Source of the DNA: Methanosarcina sp.
GTDB lineage: Archaea > Halobacteriota > Methanosarcinia > Methanosarcinales > Methanosarcinaceae
Direction of reading: 5' to 3'
Assembly: GCF_028693135.1 (NCBI RefSeq)
Contig: NZ_JAQUVZ010000020.1
Coordinates: 1-60,780, forward strand
DNA: 60,780 nt
The notes below the pieces were generated by a model. That model was not told where the DNA came from. It was given only the letters and a program-made list of their open reading frames with translations, and made no database searches. Shown here in pieces: positions 59,516 through 60,780 of the stretch (position 1 is its first letter; every line of letters starts with the position of its first letter). Position numbers and translations under genes: made by a program.

Positions 59516-60780
59516 TCATAAACCCTCAGCAGGAAACCCCTGAGTCTTTAGCTCAGGGGAGGAATGCGTCAACTTCCCCATCCTGCTCTGTTGAATTAGT
59601 GTTGTTGTCCTGGCCCTCAATCGTTCACAAATTTTCTTCACGTTAACACTATCTGATATTTTGTTTCCAAACAGATCCGAAATAGCAAAGAATCCGGAAG
59701 ATCTTTTGCCTTTGACAAACCCTATTCCCTTACTCGTTTTTACAAGATCGAATTTTCTCAGGTTGAACAGTTTTCCCGTAGGTATTTTCTTTTCGGATCT
59801 TTTTCCTGTCCTTTGCTGATAATCCCCCTTGCTAACGTTTCTTTTTAGAAAAACCGAATCTTCTACCTCTACTTTCTGGTCGTCCCTGCAACAAATAGCA
59901 ACAGCATCAAAGTAATGTGTTTTTATCAACTTCAATATCTGCTCTCTCCTGTACTTGGTTTCGTACCCGAAAGTCTCTGCAAAATTCCAGCCGGATTTCC
60001 GGATTTGGGATTTGAGAATCCCAATTTCAGTTGCATGTTTTGTTTTTGACTTGCTTCCTGAGAGTTTGAATTCTCCATTGTGCAGGGCTTTGTGGCAGGT
60101 TTCACAGAGCGTTATCAGGTTTTCCGGTGCATCTGATCCATGGTTTGACCTGAAAACAATGTGATGGCAATGTAGCCGTGAATCCTTTGACTTCCCCCTG
60201 CAATGCTGGCAGGTGTAGCCGTCCCGATCCAGAACGTAAGCTTTGACATTGTAGAAACCTTTAAGGTCCCCTTCCTGATATCCTATCCCGGAAACTTCCG
60301 GATTTGTTATTTTGTGAATATCAAAGGAAGCAAGCTCTACCTTCCACCCGGTTACAGGAAGCAGGGATTCCAAAAACATCTTTTCCCGGAAATGAGCTTC
60401 AAGTTTGCTTCGGAGAGAAGGAACTAATTTCCCTTCTTTCCTTGAATTTCCCCGGTTAGCAAATCTTGCAGGTCTATACCTTGTTTTTCTACCTCTTCTG
60501 GTTCTCCGGTACATCTTCCGTTGTTCCATCTTTTTCGAAACGTTTTCTCTCAGGTAAATTTCGGATTGATACAACACTTTTCCGTTAGCAATAGCTGCAC
60601 AGCCCACGACCTTAGAGCCGGTATCCATCCCTGCAATTACAGGTTGAGTATACCCACTGCTTCCGAAAAGTAACTTGATTGTGAATGGAGTATTTCGGAC
60701 CACTTTTGCCTTGCCTGCTTGCAGTAGCTTTCTGGCTTTTGAAGGTTTACAGGGCATTAGTGGTTTTTTGTTTTGATTGA
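59516..60780 (-). CDS. iscB: IscB-type RNA-guided nuclease (RuvC-HNH), 5' end outside window
   Basis: Homologue of the IscB family, ancestors of Cas9. The frame has no start inside the window: codons before the apparent ATG 60757 read NQNKKPL, matching the usual IscB N-terminus, so the gene runs past 60780. Domains in order: PLMP region, RuvC-I Asp (AGMDTGSKVVG), RRTRRGRKTRYR bridge helix (RRXRR), RuvC-II Glu (KVELASFD), HNH (CHHIVFRSNHGSDAPENLITLCETCHKALH), RuvC-III Asp (HYFDAVAICC). All catalytic residues are present. Known IscB proteins use an omega RNA encoded 5' of the gene, here beyond the window. Confidence 0.95.
   Translation of the reverse strand, partial: NQNKKPLMPCKPSKARKLLQAGKAKVVRNTPFTIKLLFGSSGYTQPVIAGMDTGSKVVGCAAIANGKVLYQSEIYLRENVSKKMEQRKMYRRTRRGRKTRYRPARFANRGNSRKEGKLVPSLRSKLEAHFREKMFLESLLPVTGWKVELASFDIHKITNPEVSGIGYQEGDLKGFYNVKAYVLDRDGYTCQHCRGKSKDSRLHCHHIVFRSNHGSDAPENLITLCETCHKALHNGEFKLSGSKSKTKHATEIGILKSQIRKSGWNFAETFGYETKYRREQILKLIKTHYFDAVAICCRDDQKVEVEDSVFLKRNVSKGDYQQRTGKRSEKKIPTGKLFNLRKFDLVKTSKGIGFVKGKRSSGFFAISDLFGNKISDSVNVKKICERLRARTTTLIQQSRMGKLTHSSPELKTQGFPAEGL
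59537..59559. mobile_element. Hairpin at the right end of the iscB element
   Basis: CCCCTGAG and CTCAGGGG form a stem with a 7-nt loop, overlapping the last codons of iscB. Such imperfect or perfect hairpins mark the ends of IS200/IS605-type elements. The transposase gene (tnpA) is not visible in the window. Confidence 0.7.

Noticed and set aside
1-60780. tRNA or rRNA genes
   Set aside because: No cloverleaf arms with a T-loop GTTCGAATC-type sequence and no rRNA core were seen while reading; a covariance scan was not possible.

Overview
The window looks like the chromosome of a Methanosarcina-type methanogen. Signs of this are a methanogen-type DUF2121 protein, a GfcR/PyrE-like regulator, an iron-sulfur flavoprotein, archaeal TATA boxes, a bacterial-type soluble Lon, and CRISPR repeats that give an AUUGAAAC crRNA handle. 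Strain identity was not tested; this is recognition, not a database result.

Layout. (1) 1-11.1 kb is a CRISPR neighbourhood. A truncated group II intron reverse transcriptase is followed by array 1 (13 repeats), cas1-cas2-CARF/HTH regulator, and array 2 (36 repeats). Four decayed repeats then lie scattered through a block of small accessory genes (SEC-C protein, pRiA4b ORF-3-like protein, hypotheticals). Both arrays appear to be transcribed leftwards and no effector cas gene is present. (2) 11.4-18.8 kb is a nickel/peptide-type ABC uptake operon: two paralogous binding proteins, two permeases and two ATPases. (3) 18.8-29 kb holds adenine deaminase, DUF2121, gfcR, an IS5-like remnant, a surface protein, a DJ-1/PfpI protein and a methionine gamma-lyase-like enzyme. 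(4) 29-41.5 kb is an AT-rich island bounded by gene-poor decayed DNA and MITE-like elements. It carries a DUF4062-NACHT STAND NTPase, two radical SAM proteins, a HIT protein, a DUF2797 protein and an unknown protein; this is the best candidate for an undescribed system. (5) 41.5-60.8 kb holds pncB, transporters, an Isf flavoprotein, VapBC and MazEF pairs, a lon/MFS chimeric pseudogene, lon, MarR, Fic, an M3 peptidase and an iscB gene cut by the window edge.

Cross-cutting patterns. Short tandem duplications recur at gene ends: four genes have their stop codon inside a 15-27 bp tandem duplication, and DUF2121 ends inside a 9-bp satellite. Two genes (cas1 and the second binding protein) appear to begin at ATT. 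Several operator-like palindromes stand in front of regulators and toxin genes (VapB, MarR, Fic, Isf).

How the genes may work together. The arrays and adaptation genes need interference proteins encoded elsewhere. The ABC genes form one uptake system with two alternative receptors. The island operon rSAM-rSAM-HIT-DUF2797 suggests a small-molecule or nucleotide modification pathway beside a STAND defence sensor, but its product cannot be read from sequence alone.
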